From Lentzea californiensis (GTDB lineage: Bacteria; Actinomycetota; Actinomycetes; Mycobacteriales; Pseudonocardiaceae), in assembly GCF_024648825.1 (NCBI RefSeq), contig NZ_JANBBE010000005.1, positions 310,001 through 374,000 of the forward strand: a DNA stretch of 64,000 bases, read 5' to 3'. Position numbers and translations under genes: made by a program. Shown here one piece after another: positions 37,031 through 46,755 of the stretch. Each line of letters begins with the position of its first letter. Position 1 is the stretch's first letter. The notes beneath the pieces were generated by a model. It made no database searches. It was not told the origin of the DNA and saw only the letters and a list, made by a program, of their open reading frames with translations.

Positions 37031-38302
37031 ATGGGGACGTACCGGGGGACCGCCGAGGAAGCTTGGCGATGGGTGCAGGATCAGGTGTGTCACGACGACA
37101 GCGGTGTGTGGATCCCGCAGTTCCCGGGCGGTGACCTGGGAGTCCGGTACCGGGAGGGCATGTACACGGGCGTCGGCGGGCTCGCGCACGTGCTGGCGGA
37201 GATCCGCCTGAGCAGGGAGTGGACGGCGCGCGAGCAGGACCTGGCGGACGCCGTCGTGGCGCGTGTCCGGGCGAGCATCGGAGTGACGACCGACGCCACG
37301 TTCTTCAACGGCCTGGTCAGCGCGATCAGCGTGCTGACGACCCTGGGCGCTCCCGGAGCCGGGGCCGCGGTCGCGAGGTTGCTCGAACTGTCCACTCCGG
37401 ACGGATGGCCGCAGGACTTCCTGGAGCCGCCGAGGTACCTGCCGGGCGCTCGCGTGCACGACCTGGTCGTGGGCACGGCGGGGGTGCTGCTGGGCGCGGT
37501 GTGGGCCCACCGGCATGAGGTCGAGGGCGCGGACGAGCTGGCTCGGACGGCGGCCGGGGTGCTGCTGGCAGAACGGGAACAGGCCGAGGCCGGCGCCAAC
37601 TGGCGTTGGGTGCCGGACCGCTTCACGACGAACGACTGGTACAGCCCCAACTTCTCGCACGGTGTCGCAGGCGTGGCCGCCGCGTTCGCCCTGGCCGGTG
37701 CCGAGTTCGGGCGGCCGGACCTCGTGGCGGCCGCGGCTGAAGGCGCCGAGCACCTCGTGGCGCTGGCGGACACCGGCGACGGAGGGTTCCGGGTGCGGCG
37801 CCGGGTGCCCGTGGTGGACCCGGATCCGTTCAGCTACGGCTGGTGCCACGGCCCGACCGGAACCTCGCTGCTGTGGCCGGCTCTGCGGCACGCGGGCATC
37901 GCCGAGGTGACGGGCGTGGACGTCGCCGAGTGGCATCGCCGTTGCCTGCACAGCATTCGCGCCTCCGGCCTGCCGGAACGGAAGTACCCGGGCTTCTGGG
38001 ACAACGACGGCCGGTGCTGCGGCACGGCGGGCGTCGGCGACGTGCTGCTCGACGCCGGGCAGCACACCGACTTGGCGCTCCATCTGGCCGACGTGATCGT
38101 GGAGCGCGCCATCCCCGAGGAGTCCGGCGTGTGCTGGCGGTTCACCGAGCACCGCCACGACGACCCGCTGCTGCCGCCCGGCATCGGCTGGATGCAGGGG
38201 GCGGCAGGGATCGCAGGGTTCCTGTTCCACGCCGATCGCGTGGAACAGGGCGACACGAGTTCGGTGCCGCGAATGGACACCTGGTGGTCGCTAAGCGGGT
38301 GA
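37031..38302 (+). CDS. Stand-alone LanC-like cyclase-fold protein
   Basis: 423 aa alpha/alpha barrel with LanC repeats: GMYTGVGGLAHVLAEI near residue 43, NFSHGVAGVAAAFALAG near 215, YGWCHGPTGTSLLW near 268, GRCCGTAGVGDVLLDAG near 326 and GIGWMQGAAGIAGFLF near 385. The zinc site of LanC enzymes uses Cys in WCxG and Cys-His in CHG; here the second motif is CCG, with Cys in place of His. No lantibiotic precursor or dehydratase is adjacent. The ATG at 37031 is preceded by almost no leader from the divergent gene. The long open frame upstream is a shadow of the kinase and SARP genes. Confidence 0.85.
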   Translation: MGTYRGTAEEAWRWVQDQVCHDDSGVWIPQFPGGDLGVRYREGMYTGVGGLAHVLAEIRLSREWTAREQDLADAVVARVRASIGVTTDATFFNGLVSAISVLTTLGAPGAGAAVARLLELSTPDGWPQDFLEPPRYLPGARVHDLVVGTAGVLLGAVWAHRHEVEGADELARTAAGVLLAEREQAEAGANWRWVPDRFTTNDWYSPNFSHGVAGVAAAFALAGAEFGRPDLVAAAAEGAEHLVALADTGDGGFRVRRRVPVVDPDPFSYGWCHGPTGTSLLWPALRHAGIAEVTGVDVAEWHRRCLHSIRASGLPERKYPGFWDNDGRCCGTAGVGDVLLDAGQHTDLALHLADVIVERAIPEESGVCWRFTEHRHDDPLLPPGIGWMQGAAGIAGFLFHADRVEQGDTSSVPRMDTWWSLSG

Positions 38303-39295
38303 CCAGCCCAGTTCCGGGCCGAGCTTCGTGGCGATGTCGGTGAGGATCTGCACGTAGTCCTCGTGGGCGAAGCTGAACGGCAGTGCGAACGCCACCTCGT
38401 CGACCTCCTGGAAGCCGAGGTGCGCGTACAGCTGCTCGGCGATCTCGGCGGACGTGCCGATCAGGTCTCGCTCGAACATGTACTTGCGCGGACCGAACGG
38501 CTTGCCGACCCGTGCGGCGCGTCCCTCGACGTAGGCCTCGTACTTGGCGCGCTGTTCGGGCGTGGCCGTGTCGGTCGGGATCACGACGAGGCCCTGGGAG
38601 ACGCGACCGCCGCCGTGCTCGCGGAACGTCCGGATCTGCGAGCGCTGGATCTCCGCGAAGTCCTCGGACTCCTCGGACTGGATGACGTTGCTGGCCAGCA
38701 GGTTCAGGCTGTGCTCACCCGCCCACCTCGCCGACCGCAGGCTGCCGCCGCCGTACCAGATCCGGTCGCGCAGCCCGGCCGAGTGCGGCTGCACGCGGTC
38801 CGACCAGACCTCGATGCCCTCGACGCCGCTGAACGAAGCGACCTTCTCGCCGCCCACGAAGTCCAGCAGCCGCTGCACGCGGTCGTAGCTGAAGTTCTCG
38901 ACGTCCGCGGTCTCCGGGTAGAGCACGTGCTTCACGTCGTCCCAGTGCATCGGAGGCCCGACGCTGATGCCGGGATTCAGCCTGCCGCCGGACAGCACGT
39001 CGACCGTCGCGAGGTCCTCGGCGAGCCGCAGCGGGTTCTCCCAGCCCAGCGGGATGACCGCGGTGCCGAGCTGGATCCGGCTGGTCCGCTGGGTCGCGGC
39101 GGCCAGCACCGCGACCGGTGAGGAGATGCCGAACTGCAGGTGCCGGTGCCGCACCCACGCGCTGTCGAACCCGAGCTCCTCGCCCAGCACGATCACGTCC
39201 AGCGTGGAGCGGTGGCCCGCGCCGGGATCGTGCTCGTCGAACAGCCCGATGGTGAGAAAACCCAGCTTTCGCAACGGCTCTGACTTCCGCGGCAC
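38291..39295 (-). CDS. LLM-class flavin-dependent oxidoreductase
   Basis: 334 aa luciferase-like monooxygenase. KLGFLTIGLFDEHDP start, LGEELGFDSAWVRHRH near 45, LGTAVIPLGWENPLRLAEDLATVD near 83 and LSGGRLNPGISVG near 107 are typical of FMN-type LLM proteins (alkanal monooxygenase-like group). GTG at 39295 has GAGGAGG upstream. Convergent with the LanC-like gene, overlapping by 12 bases. Substrate unknown. It is separated by 44 bases from the upstream LysR gene on the same strand. Confidence 0.82.
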   Translation of the reverse strand: MPRKSEPLRKLGFLTIGLFDEHDPGAGHRSTLDVIVLGEELGFDSAWVRHRHLQFGISSPVAVLAAATQRTSRIQLGTAVIPLGWENPLRLAEDLATVDVLSGGRLNPGISVGPPMHWDDVKHVLYPETADVENFSYDRVQRLLDFVGGEKVASFSGVEGIEVWSDRVQPHSAGLRDRIWYGGGSLRSARWAGEHSLNLLASNVIQSEESEDFAEIQRSQIRTFREHGGGRVSQGLVVIPTDTATPEQRAKYEAYVEGRAARVGKPFGPRKYMFERDLIGTSAEIAEQLYAHLGFQEVDEVAFALPFSFAHEDYVQILTDIATKLGPELGWSPA

Positions 39296-39339
39296 CGTTC
39301 CTCCTCGATCGGGTCTCCTCCCAGAGTTTAGGTGACGTC

Positions 39340-40218
39340 TCAACTACGTCCAGATGCTGGAACCCCGGCGACCATGTGCAGGGCGTCGAGCACCACGGTG
39401 ATCGCGGCGCGCGAGTCACGGCGCACGGCGGCGGTGATCCTCCGCGTCACCGGTAGCTCCCTCGTGACCACGTCGAACCGGCGGTCGACGGCCAGCGCGG
39501 GCAGCACTGCGACCGCCAGCCCGGCCTCGACGTGCTTGAGAGTGAGCATGTAGTTGCTGAACCGGCCGACCACGCGCGGCTCGAACCCCGACTGCCGGCA
39601 CAGGCGCGTCGCGAGCTTCGCCATGTACGAGCCGGGGATGTCGAACGCCCAGGGCTCGTCCTTGCACGCGGCGACGTCGGCCGCGGGGTGGTTCGGCGGC
39701 GTGACCAGCACGATCGGGTCCTGGCCGAGCGGCACCACGTCGATGTCGCCCGGTACCGGCAGCTCGACGAAGTCGGTGGTCGTGATGATCACGTCGACCT
39801 CCGCGGCGAGCAGTGCGGGCATGCTGGCGTGCGGTTCCATCTCCACGATCTCGACGTCGAGGTGCGGGTGCCGGAGGGCCTGGATCGCGGGCACGGCGAG
39901 CGTGTGGATCGAACTCTGGAACGCGCCGAGCCGGATGAGGCCCGACGGTTCGTCGTTCAGGCCTCTCAGCTCGGCCTCGACGGCCTCCATCTGGTCGAGG
40001 ATCGACCGCGCCCTCCTCGCCAGGATGAGCCCGGCCGACGTGAGCCGGACGCGCCGCCCGGTCCGTTCGATCAGCTGCGTGCGCGTCTCGGTCTCGAGCA
40101 CCGCGAGCTGCTGGGACACGCTCGAAGCACTCAGGTTCGCGGCCTGCGCCACGGCCCGCACGGTCCCCAGCGCGTCGAGCTGGCTGAGCAGGCGCAGGCG
40201 CCATGGGTTGAGCGTCAT
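39340..40218 (-). CDS. dgdR: LysR-family regulator, DgdR-like
   Basis: 292 aa. Winged HTH in the first 60 residues (WRLRLLSQLDALGTVRAVAQ, NLSASSVSQQLAVLE), then a periplasmic-binding-like effector domain (IRLGAFQSSIHTLAVPAIQAL near 92). LysR regulators are usually divergent from the genes they control; in Burkholderia cepacia DgdR represses the 2,2-dialkylglycine decarboxylase gene dgdA, exactly the gene divergent here. ATG at 40218 is preferred as the HTH starts at once. The name rests on context rather than on a remembered alignment. Confidence 0.75.
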   Translation of the reverse strand: MTLNPWRLRLLSQLDALGTVRAVAQAANLSASSVSQQLAVLETETRTQLIERTGRRVRLTSAGLILARRARSILDQMEAVEAELRGLNDEPSGLIRLGAFQSSIHTLAVPAIQALRHPHLDVEIVEMEPHASMPALLAAEVDVIITTTDFVELPVPGDIDVVPLGQDPIVLVTPPNHPAADVAACKDEPWAFDIPGSYMAKLATRLCRQSGFEPRVVGRFSNYMLTLKHVEAGLAVAVLPALAVDRRFDVVTRELPVTRRITAAVRRDSRAAITVVLDALHMVAGVPASGRS

Positions 40219-40229
40219 GCTGTGCAGTA

Positions 40230-40252
40230 TTTCCGAACAGCGAGCGTGGAAT
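40230..40252. promoter_or_regulatory. Dyad in the dgdR-dgdA gap, possible LysR site
   Basis: TTTCC ... GGAAT (TTCC 40231-40234, GGAA 40248-40251, 13-bp spacer) is a short interrupted dyad in the 76-bp divergent region, where a LysR regulator would bind. Short arms keep this tentative. Confidence 0.35.
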
Positions 40253-40285
40253 TGTGAGATGGACCTGATGCTCACCCGCTCGTAG

Positions 40286-41521
<1,236 letters not shown>

Positions 41522-41589
41522 CCACTTGGCCACCCGTCTCGGCTGGACGGTCGAGGCGGGCGGCCACCGCCCTCTCTAGCATCGCCCAC

Positions 41590-42582
41590 ATGCGGGTACA
41601 CCATCGGCCGATCGTCGCCACTGTGATCGTCTGCGCGGCCGTGTTCGTCGTCACCGGGCTCAGCAACGGGTTCAGCCGGGCGTTGTTCCAGGACGCTCCC
41701 GGGGTCGGTGACCACGTGTGGAGAACCCCTCCGGTGGCGTCCGTGCAGGCGGTTCTCGTGCTGGGGGTCGCCTTCTGGCTCGCCTGGAAGGCGACGGTGC
41801 GACCGGCGGTGGTGGCGCTCGTGGCTCTGGAACTGGTGTCCATGCACGCCACGTGGGTCAGCTTCCGCTTCACCTACCTCCCGCTGGTGCTGGTGCTCGG
41901 CGTGGCCGCCGTGGCCGCCGGGCTGTACGTGCGCCTGTGGGAGCGGTCGCGGGCAGAGAGGGCGGCTGCGGCGGAGGAACGGGTGCGGCGGGACGAACGC
42001 CTCGACATGGCCCGTGAGCTGCACGACGTGGTCGCGCACCACGTCACGGGCATGCTGGTGCAGGCGCAGGCCGCCCTCGTGGTGGCGGAGCAGGACAAGG
42101 ACAAGGCCTGCGCGATGCTGAACGGCGTCGTCGACGGCGGCACCGACGCGCTGGGCGCGATGCGCCTGATGGTCAGGACGTTGCGGGACAACGGTGCCGC
42201 GGCCGCGACCGGCGACCTCTCCGCCGATCTGCTGCAGCTCGTGGAGAAGTCCGGGCTGCAGGTGCGCGCGAGCGTCGAGCTCGCCTCGGACGTGCCGCCG
42301 GAGCTGGGGAGGTCGGTGCTCCGGCTGGTGCAGGAGGCGTTGACCAACGTCCGCAAGCACGCCGTCGACGCGACGGACGTGGAGGTGGACGTGCGGCTGG
42401 GTGCCGGTGCGGTGATGCTGTCCGTTGTGGACAACGGAACGGCTCGTCCGTCGCACTCCGGTGGGTTCGGCCTGGTGGGCATGCGGGAACGCGTGCACGA
42501 ACTGGGCGGGCGGTTCTTCGCGGGTGCCACTGGCGACGGCTGGCTCGTCACGGCTGAACTGCCGCTGCAGGTGCGCGCGTGA
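41590..42582 (+). CDS. Two-component sensor histidine kinase (NarL-partner type)
   Basis: 330 aa. Four hydrophobic segments in the first 120 residues form the membrane part; ERLDMARELHDVVAHHVTGMLVQ near 137 is the HisKA_3 H-box with the phosphorylated His; LVQEALTNVRKHA near 250 is the N-box and GGFGLVGMRERVHELGG near 295 the G-box of the ATPase. ATG at 41590 begins just before the first membrane segment. GTGA overlap with the response regulator. Signal unknown; there is no large sensory domain. Confidence 0.88.
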   Translation: MRVHHRPIVATVIVCAAVFVVTGLSNGFSRALFQDAPGVGDHVWRTPPVASVQAVLVLGVAFWLAWKATVRPAVVALVALELVSMHATWVSFRFTYLPLVLVLGVAAVAAGLYVRLWERSRAERAAAAEERVRRDERLDMARELHDVVAHHVTGMLVQAQAALVVAEQDKDKACAMLNGVVDGGTDALGAMRLMVRTLRDNGAAAATGDLSADLLQLVEKSGLQVRASVELASDVPPELGRSVLRLVQEALTNVRKHAVDATDVEVDVRLGAGAVMLSVVDNGTARPSHSGGFGLVGMRERVHELGGRFFAGATGDGWLVTAELPLQVRA

Positions 42583-43205
42583 TCTCCGTGCTCATCGCCG
42601 AGGACCAGGACATGGTGCGCGCCGGGTTCCGGCTGATCCTCGAGTCGCAGCCCGACATCAGCGTGGTCGCCGACGTCGCGGACGGGGTCAGCGCGGTCCA
42701 GCAGGCCCGTGCGCTGGAACCGCAGGTGTGCCTGGTGGACGTGCGGATGCCGGGGCTCGGCGGTCTGGAGGTCACCCGGCAGCTCGCCCCGCACACCCGT
42801 GTCGTGGTCGTGACGACGTTCGACAGCGACGAGGTGTTGAACAAGGCACTGGACCTCGGCGCGTGCGGGTTCCTCACGAAGGACGCCAGTCCGGGGTTGC
42901 TCGCCGAGGCGGTCAGGTCGGCGGCGCGCGGTGACGTCCTCGTGTCGCCGCAGGTGGTTCTGCGGGTGCTGCGCCGGTCGACGCCCCCGGTCGCGTCCGC
43001 CGAAGCGCAAGTTCTCACCGAACGTGAGCTGGACGTCGTGCGGCACGTGGCGAAAGGCCTGAGCAACAACGAGATCGCGGTTTCGCTCAAGGTCTCGGTG
43101 TCGTCGGTGAAGGCCTACCTGGCGTCGGTGCAGACGAAGGTGGGGGCGCGCAACCGCGTCGAGATCGTCGCGTGGGCGTTCCGCGCGCACGTGGTGGCCG
43201 GCTGA
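42579..43205 (+). CDS. NarL/LuxR-family response regulator
   Basis: 208 aa. Receiver domain with acidic pocket IAEDQD near residue 7 and phospho-acceptor Asp in CLVDVRMPG near 52; Thr in VVVTTFD and Lys in FLTKDAS complete the switch. C-terminal LuxR HTH: LTERELDVVRHVAKGLSNNEIAVSL near 148 and VKAYLASVQTKVGARNRVEIV. Coupled to the kinase gene by GTGA overlap. Targets unknown; the following GT87 gene 109 bases on is a possible but unproven target. Confidence 0.9.
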   Translation: MISVLIAEDQDMVRAGFRLILESQPDISVVADVADGVSAVQQARALEPQVCLVDVRMPGLGGLEVTRQLAPHTRVVVVTTFDSDEVLNKALDLGACGFLTKDASPGLLAEAVRSAARGDVLVSPQVVLRVLRRSTPPVASAEAQVLTERELDVVRHVAKGLSNNEIAVSLKVSVSSVKAYLASVQTKVGARNRVEIVAWAFRAHVVAG

Positions 43206-43314
43206 CCGTTGGCCGAGTGGCCAGTTCCGGCTTCACATGTCGTCCTGACGGCCATGATCTTCCTGCTCTCCGGCCGATCCGGCGGAACCCCGCCGCACAG
43301 CAGTGTTCTGTCCT

Positions 43315-44406
43315 GTGAGAAACCTCTGGGGCGCAACGGTTGCCGGTCTGCTCGTCTGGGTCCTGGTGCGGAGCTTCGGCACCGGCGTGCTGGACCTGCG
43401 CGTGTACCTCGCCGGCGGTGAGGCGTGGCTCGCCGGCACCGGCCTGTACACCGCGGACTTCCACGGCCCCAGAGGGCTGCCGTTCACCTATCCGCCCTTC
43501 GCGGCGATGGTGTTCGGCGTGCTGGCACCACTTCCCCTGGCGCTCACGGCGGTTCTGTTCACGGCAGCGGGCATCGGTCTCTTCACGGCGGCGGTCCACA
43601 GGTGGGCGGGTTTCGGCCTGGTCACCTTGTGCCTGCTGCTCGAACCGCTGCGGATCACCCTCGACATGGGTCAGGTCAACCTGGTCCTGTTCGGCCTGGT
43701 CGCCGCCGACTGCCTGCTGCCGCGCACCCCGTGGCCACGCGGCCTGCTGGTCGGGCTGGCCGCCGCGATCAAGCTGACTCCGGCGATCTTCGTGCTGTTC
43801 TTCCTGTGCCGCGGGCGGTGGCGGCCCGCGCTGACCGCCGTGGCGACGTTCGCGGCGTGCGGTCTGACCGGCTGGGTGCTGGCACCGGGGGAGTCGAAGC
43901 AGTTCTGGTTCCACGCGATGCTCGACCCGGAACGCGTCGGAGGCCTGTCCTACAGCGCGAACCAGTCGTTGCGCGGCCTGCTGTTCCGGCTCGGCGCCCC
44001 GGAGTTCGTGTGGTTCGCCGGCGTGGTCGCCCTGCTCGCGTTGACGGTCGTGCTGTTGCCCCGGTTGCGCGACGACCTCACGGCGCTCGTCGCCGTCGCG
44101 GTAGCGGGTCTGCTGATCTCGCCGGTGTCCTGGTCTCACCACTGGGTGTGGATCGCGCCGGCGTTGCTGTTGCTGAAGGGCGGCGTGCGGATCGCGGTGG
44201 CGGCGGTCTTCGCGGTCGGTCCGCACTGGCTGATGCCCACGGCGGGCGACCAGGAGCTGGCGTGGACGTGGTGGCAGCACGTCGTCGGCAACACTTACAT
44301 CTGGCTGGGTCTGGGGTTCCTCGGCTGGTGCGCGTGGCGGAGTCTCCTGCGGGACAAGGCTGAACGGGGCTCCAGCTCGGAACCCCGTTCAGCGGTCTGC
44401 TTCTAG
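43315..44406 (+). CDS. GT87-family membrane glycosyltransferase
   Basis: 363 aa polytopic protein with about nine hydrophobic segments. FGTGVLDLRVYLAGGEAWLAGTGLY near residue 25 with a DxR-type Asp, PFTYPPFAAMVFGVLAPLPL near 58 and ISPVSWSHHWVWIAPALLL near 265 are typical of GT87 polyprenyl-phosphate-mannose alpha-mannosyltransferases (for example Rv2181-like). It would extend a glycan on the outer membrane face using a lipid-linked sugar. GTG at 43315 preferred over the GTG four codons upstream. Its last codons contain a hairpin and it overlaps the convergent GH3 stop by 4 bases. Confidence 0.8.
   Translation: MRNLWGATVAGLLVWVLVRSFGTGVLDLRVYLAGGEAWLAGTGLYTADFHGPRGLPFTYPPFAAMVFGVLAPLPLALTAVLFTAAGIGLFTAAVHRWAGFGLVTLCLLLEPLRITLDMGQVNLVLFGLVAADCLLPRTPWPRGLLVGLAAAIKLTPAIFVLFFLCRGRWRPALTAVATFAACGLTGWVLAPGESKQFWFHAMLDPERVGGLSYSANQSLRGLLFRLGAPEFVWFAGVVALLALTVVLLPRLRDDLTALVAVAVAGLLISPVSWSHHWVWIAPALLLLKGGVRIAVAAVFAVGPHWLMPTAGDQELAWTWWQHVVGNTYIWLGLGFLGWCAWRSLLRDKAERGSSSEPRSAVCF
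44360..44392. terminator. Hairpin terminator inside the GT87 3' end
   Basis: CTGAACGGGG (44360-44369) and CCCCGTTCAG (44383-44392) pair perfectly over 10 bp with a 13-nt loop. It lies within the last 15 codons of the GT87 gene and just beyond the GH3 stop, so it can serve both convergent genes. Confidence 0.65.
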
Positions 44407-46625
44407 CGGGCGAACTGGAACCAGCTCACGTTCGCCAGGTCACCGCCCGTGCCGCCGGTCGCCACCAGGTAGAGCCGGTGCACGCCCGTGGCACCGGACG
44501 CGGCGGAGGTGCGGCTGGTCCACGTCTGCCACCCGCCCGTGCTCGCCGCCGAGACGGTCGCGACCAGCGGGCCGGCCGGGCTGCCGAGGCGGAACTGCAG
44601 TGTGCCGTTCGCCGTGGAGCCGGACGCGATCCGCGTGGTCACCGAGGTCGGTGGCGTGGCGCCGAAGTCGACGTCCGCGTAGGCCACGTGGTCGCCCGGC
44701 GTCAGGTAGCCGACGTTCTGCCCGCAGCCCGAGTCGGTGCACCGCTCGACCTGCGTTCCGCGCTGCTCGTCGTAGTAGGAGGCACCGATGATCCCGTAGG
44801 CGTTCTGCGTGGCGGGGAACTGCGAGCCGAAGCCGTACGGGAACAGGGGAGCCTTGCCGTCGCCGACGTTGATCGGCTGCTGCGAGGCGCTCTGCATCCA
44901 CGTGAACGGCAGCGTGCCGGTCGGCTTGTGGTCGCCGAACAGGACGTCCGCGACGCCGTTGCCCTCGGTGCCCGGCAACCAGGCCGCGACCAGGGCGTGC
45001 CACTGCGGCAGCTGCGCCGCGACGTCCAGCGGGCGGCCGGACACGAGCACCACGACGACCGGCACACCGGTGGCGCGCAGGGTGTTCAGGGTCGCGATGT
45101 CCTCGGCGTCGAGCCCCAGACTTCCCGGCCGGTCGCCCGCGCCCTCGGTGTACGGGGTCTCGCCGACGACGGCGATGGCGGCCTGGTACGTGCTGTCGAT
45201 GCCGGTGCCGTTGCGGTTGTACGTCACCGTGGTGGACGTGGACACGGCCGAACGGATGCCCTGCAGCACAGTGGTTCCCGGCGTCACCGGACCGCTGCCG
45301 CCCTGCCAGGAGATCGTCCACCCACCGCTCTGGTAGCCGATGTCGTCCGCGCTCTTGCCCGCGACGAAGATCTTCGACGAGGTCTTGGACAGCGGCAGCA
45401 CACCGTTCTGGTTCTTCAGCAGCACCTGAGACTTGCGCACGGCCTCACGGGCCAGCGCGCGGTGCGCGGCGTTGCCGACGGTCGGCGTGTAGGTGCGGTC
45501 GGTCAGCGGCTTCTCGAAGAGGCCGAGCTCGAACTTCTTCGTGAGGATGCGGCGGTTGGCGTCGTCGATGCGCGACATCGGCACGCGGCCCGCCTGCACC
45601 TCCTGCTTGAGGTAGGTGATGAACTGGCGCCACGCGGTCGGCACCATGATCATGTCGAGCCCGGCGTTGATCGAGTCGCGCACCTCGGCGGCGGTGAAGC
45701 CGGCCTGGCCGTCGATCTGGTCGATGGCGTTCCAGTCCGACACGACGAGGCCGCTGAAGCCGAGCTCGTTCTTCAGCACGTCGGTGACCAGGTACCTGTG
45801 CCCGTGCAGCTTCGTGCCGTTCCAGCTGCTGTAGGTGATCATCACCGAGCCGACGCCCTTGGCGATGGCGTCGCGGAACGGCGGCAGGTGCGTCGCGCGC
45901 AGCTCGGCCTCGCTGACCTGGGTGTTGCCCTGGTCGGTGCCGTGGGTCGTGCCACCGTCGCCGATGTAGTGCTTCGCCGTGGCGAGCACCGAGCCGGAGT
46001 CCGACAGCGTCGAACCCTGCAGGCCGGTGATCATCGTCGTCATCGACGTGGCGTCCTGCGGCGTCTCGCCGAACGACTCGTAGGTGCGGCCCCAGCGGTC
46101 GTTGCGCGCGACGCACAGGCACGGCGCGAAGTCCCAGTCGATGCCGGTGCCCGACACCTCCTCGGCCGTGGCGCGGCCGATCCGCTGCACCAGTCCGGGA
46201 TCACGCGTCGCGCCCAGGCCGATGTTGTGCGGGAAGATCGTGGCGCCGACGACGTTGTTGTGGCCGTGCACGGCGTCCACGCCGTAGATCATGGGAATGC
46301 CCAGCGGCGTGGCGATCGCCGCGCGCTGGAAGTCGTCGTACATGTTCGCCCACGACGTGGCGTTGTTCGGCGACGGCGCGGAACCGCCGCCGGACAGCAG
46401 CGAGCCGATCCGGAAGTTCGCCAGGTCGGCGTTGCTGACCGAGTTGCGCTCGGCCTGCGTCATCTGCCCGACCTTCTCGTCGAGCGACATGCGGCCCAGC
46501 AGGTCGGCGACACGAGCCGGGATCGGCTGCGCCGGGTCCTTGTAGATCGGATCGGCCGCGGCGGCCGTTCCGGTGGGGATGACGGCGGCACCGAGCAGAA
46601 GTGCGGCCGCGAGGAACTTTCTCAC
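44403..46625 (-). CDS. Secreted GH3 beta-glucosidase with C-terminal CBM6-like module
   Basis: 740 aa. Sec signal about 1-24. GH3 N-domain: VGQMTQAERN near 52, IPMIYGVDAVHGHNNV near 110, FAPCLCVARNDRWGRTYESFGE near 165, AKHYIGDGGTTHGTDQGN near 215 and the nucleophile Asp in LVVSDWNAID near 295. GH3 C-domain to about 600 (VVVLVSGRPLD, LPGTEGNGVADVLFG, PYGFG), then a beta-sandwich ending QTWTSRTSA...LYLVATGG typical of CBM6. KHYIGDGG marks beta-glucosidase/exo-glucanase rather than NagZ. GTG start; a DasR-like site lies about 80 bases upstream. Confidence 0.9.
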   Translation of the reverse strand: MRKFLAAALLLGAAVIPTGTAAAADPIYKDPAQPIPARVADLLGRMSLDEKVGQMTQAERNSVSNADLANFRIGSLLSGGGSAPSPNNATSWANMYDDFQRAAIATPLGIPMIYGVDAVHGHNNVVGATIFPHNIGLGATRDPGLVQRIGRATAEEVSGTGIDWDFAPCLCVARNDRWGRTYESFGETPQDATSMTTMITGLQGSTLSDSGSVLATAKHYIGDGGTTHGTDQGNTQVSEAELRATHLPPFRDAIAKGVGSVMITYSSWNGTKLHGHRYLVTDVLKNELGFSGLVVSDWNAIDQIDGQAGFTAAEVRDSINAGLDMIMVPTAWRQFITYLKQEVQAGRVPMSRIDDANRRILTKKFELGLFEKPLTDRTYTPTVGNAAHRALAREAVRKSQVLLKNQNGVLPLSKTSSKIFVAGKSADDIGYQSGGWTISWQGGSGPVTPGTTVLQGIRSAVSTSTTVTYNRNGTGIDSTYQAAIAVVGETPYTEGAGDRPGSLGLDAEDIATLNTLRATGVPVVVVLVSGRPLDVAAQLPQWHALVAAWLPGTEGNGVADVLFGDHKPTGTLPFTWMQSASQQPINVGDGKAPLFPYGFGSQFPATQNAYGIIGASYYDEQRGTQVERCTDSGCGQNVGYLTPGDHVAYADVDFGATPPTSVTTRIASGSTANGTLQFRLGSPAGPLVATVSAASTGGWQTWTSRTSAASGATGVHRLYLVATGGTGGDLANVSWFQFAR

Positions 46626-46703
46626 AGGGCAGGCCTCCGAGGGACGAGGTCCTGTTTACCTTGCGGCACAACAGGGTTCATCGAGCGTAACCCGCGTTCG
46701 CAA

Positions 46704-46719
46704 AGTGGTATAGACCATC
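46704..46719. promoter_or_regulatory. DasR-like (dre) operator upstream of GH3 gene
   Basis: AGTGGTATAGACCATC has the core TGGTATAGACCA, 11 of 12 identical to the DasR core TGGTCTAGACCA and near-palindromic. It is 79-94 bases upstream of the GH3 start. DasR (GntR/HutC family) controls aminosugar use in actinomycetes. Confidence 0.5.
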
Positions 46720-46755
46720 GGTGAACCGGTACGCGTTCCGGTTCCCGTCACGGGT

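Noticed and set aside
37031-38302. Lanthipeptide biosynthetic cluster
   Set aside because: No precursor peptide, LanB/LanM dehydratase or lyase gene was found nearby; only a LanC-fold protein and a kinase are present.
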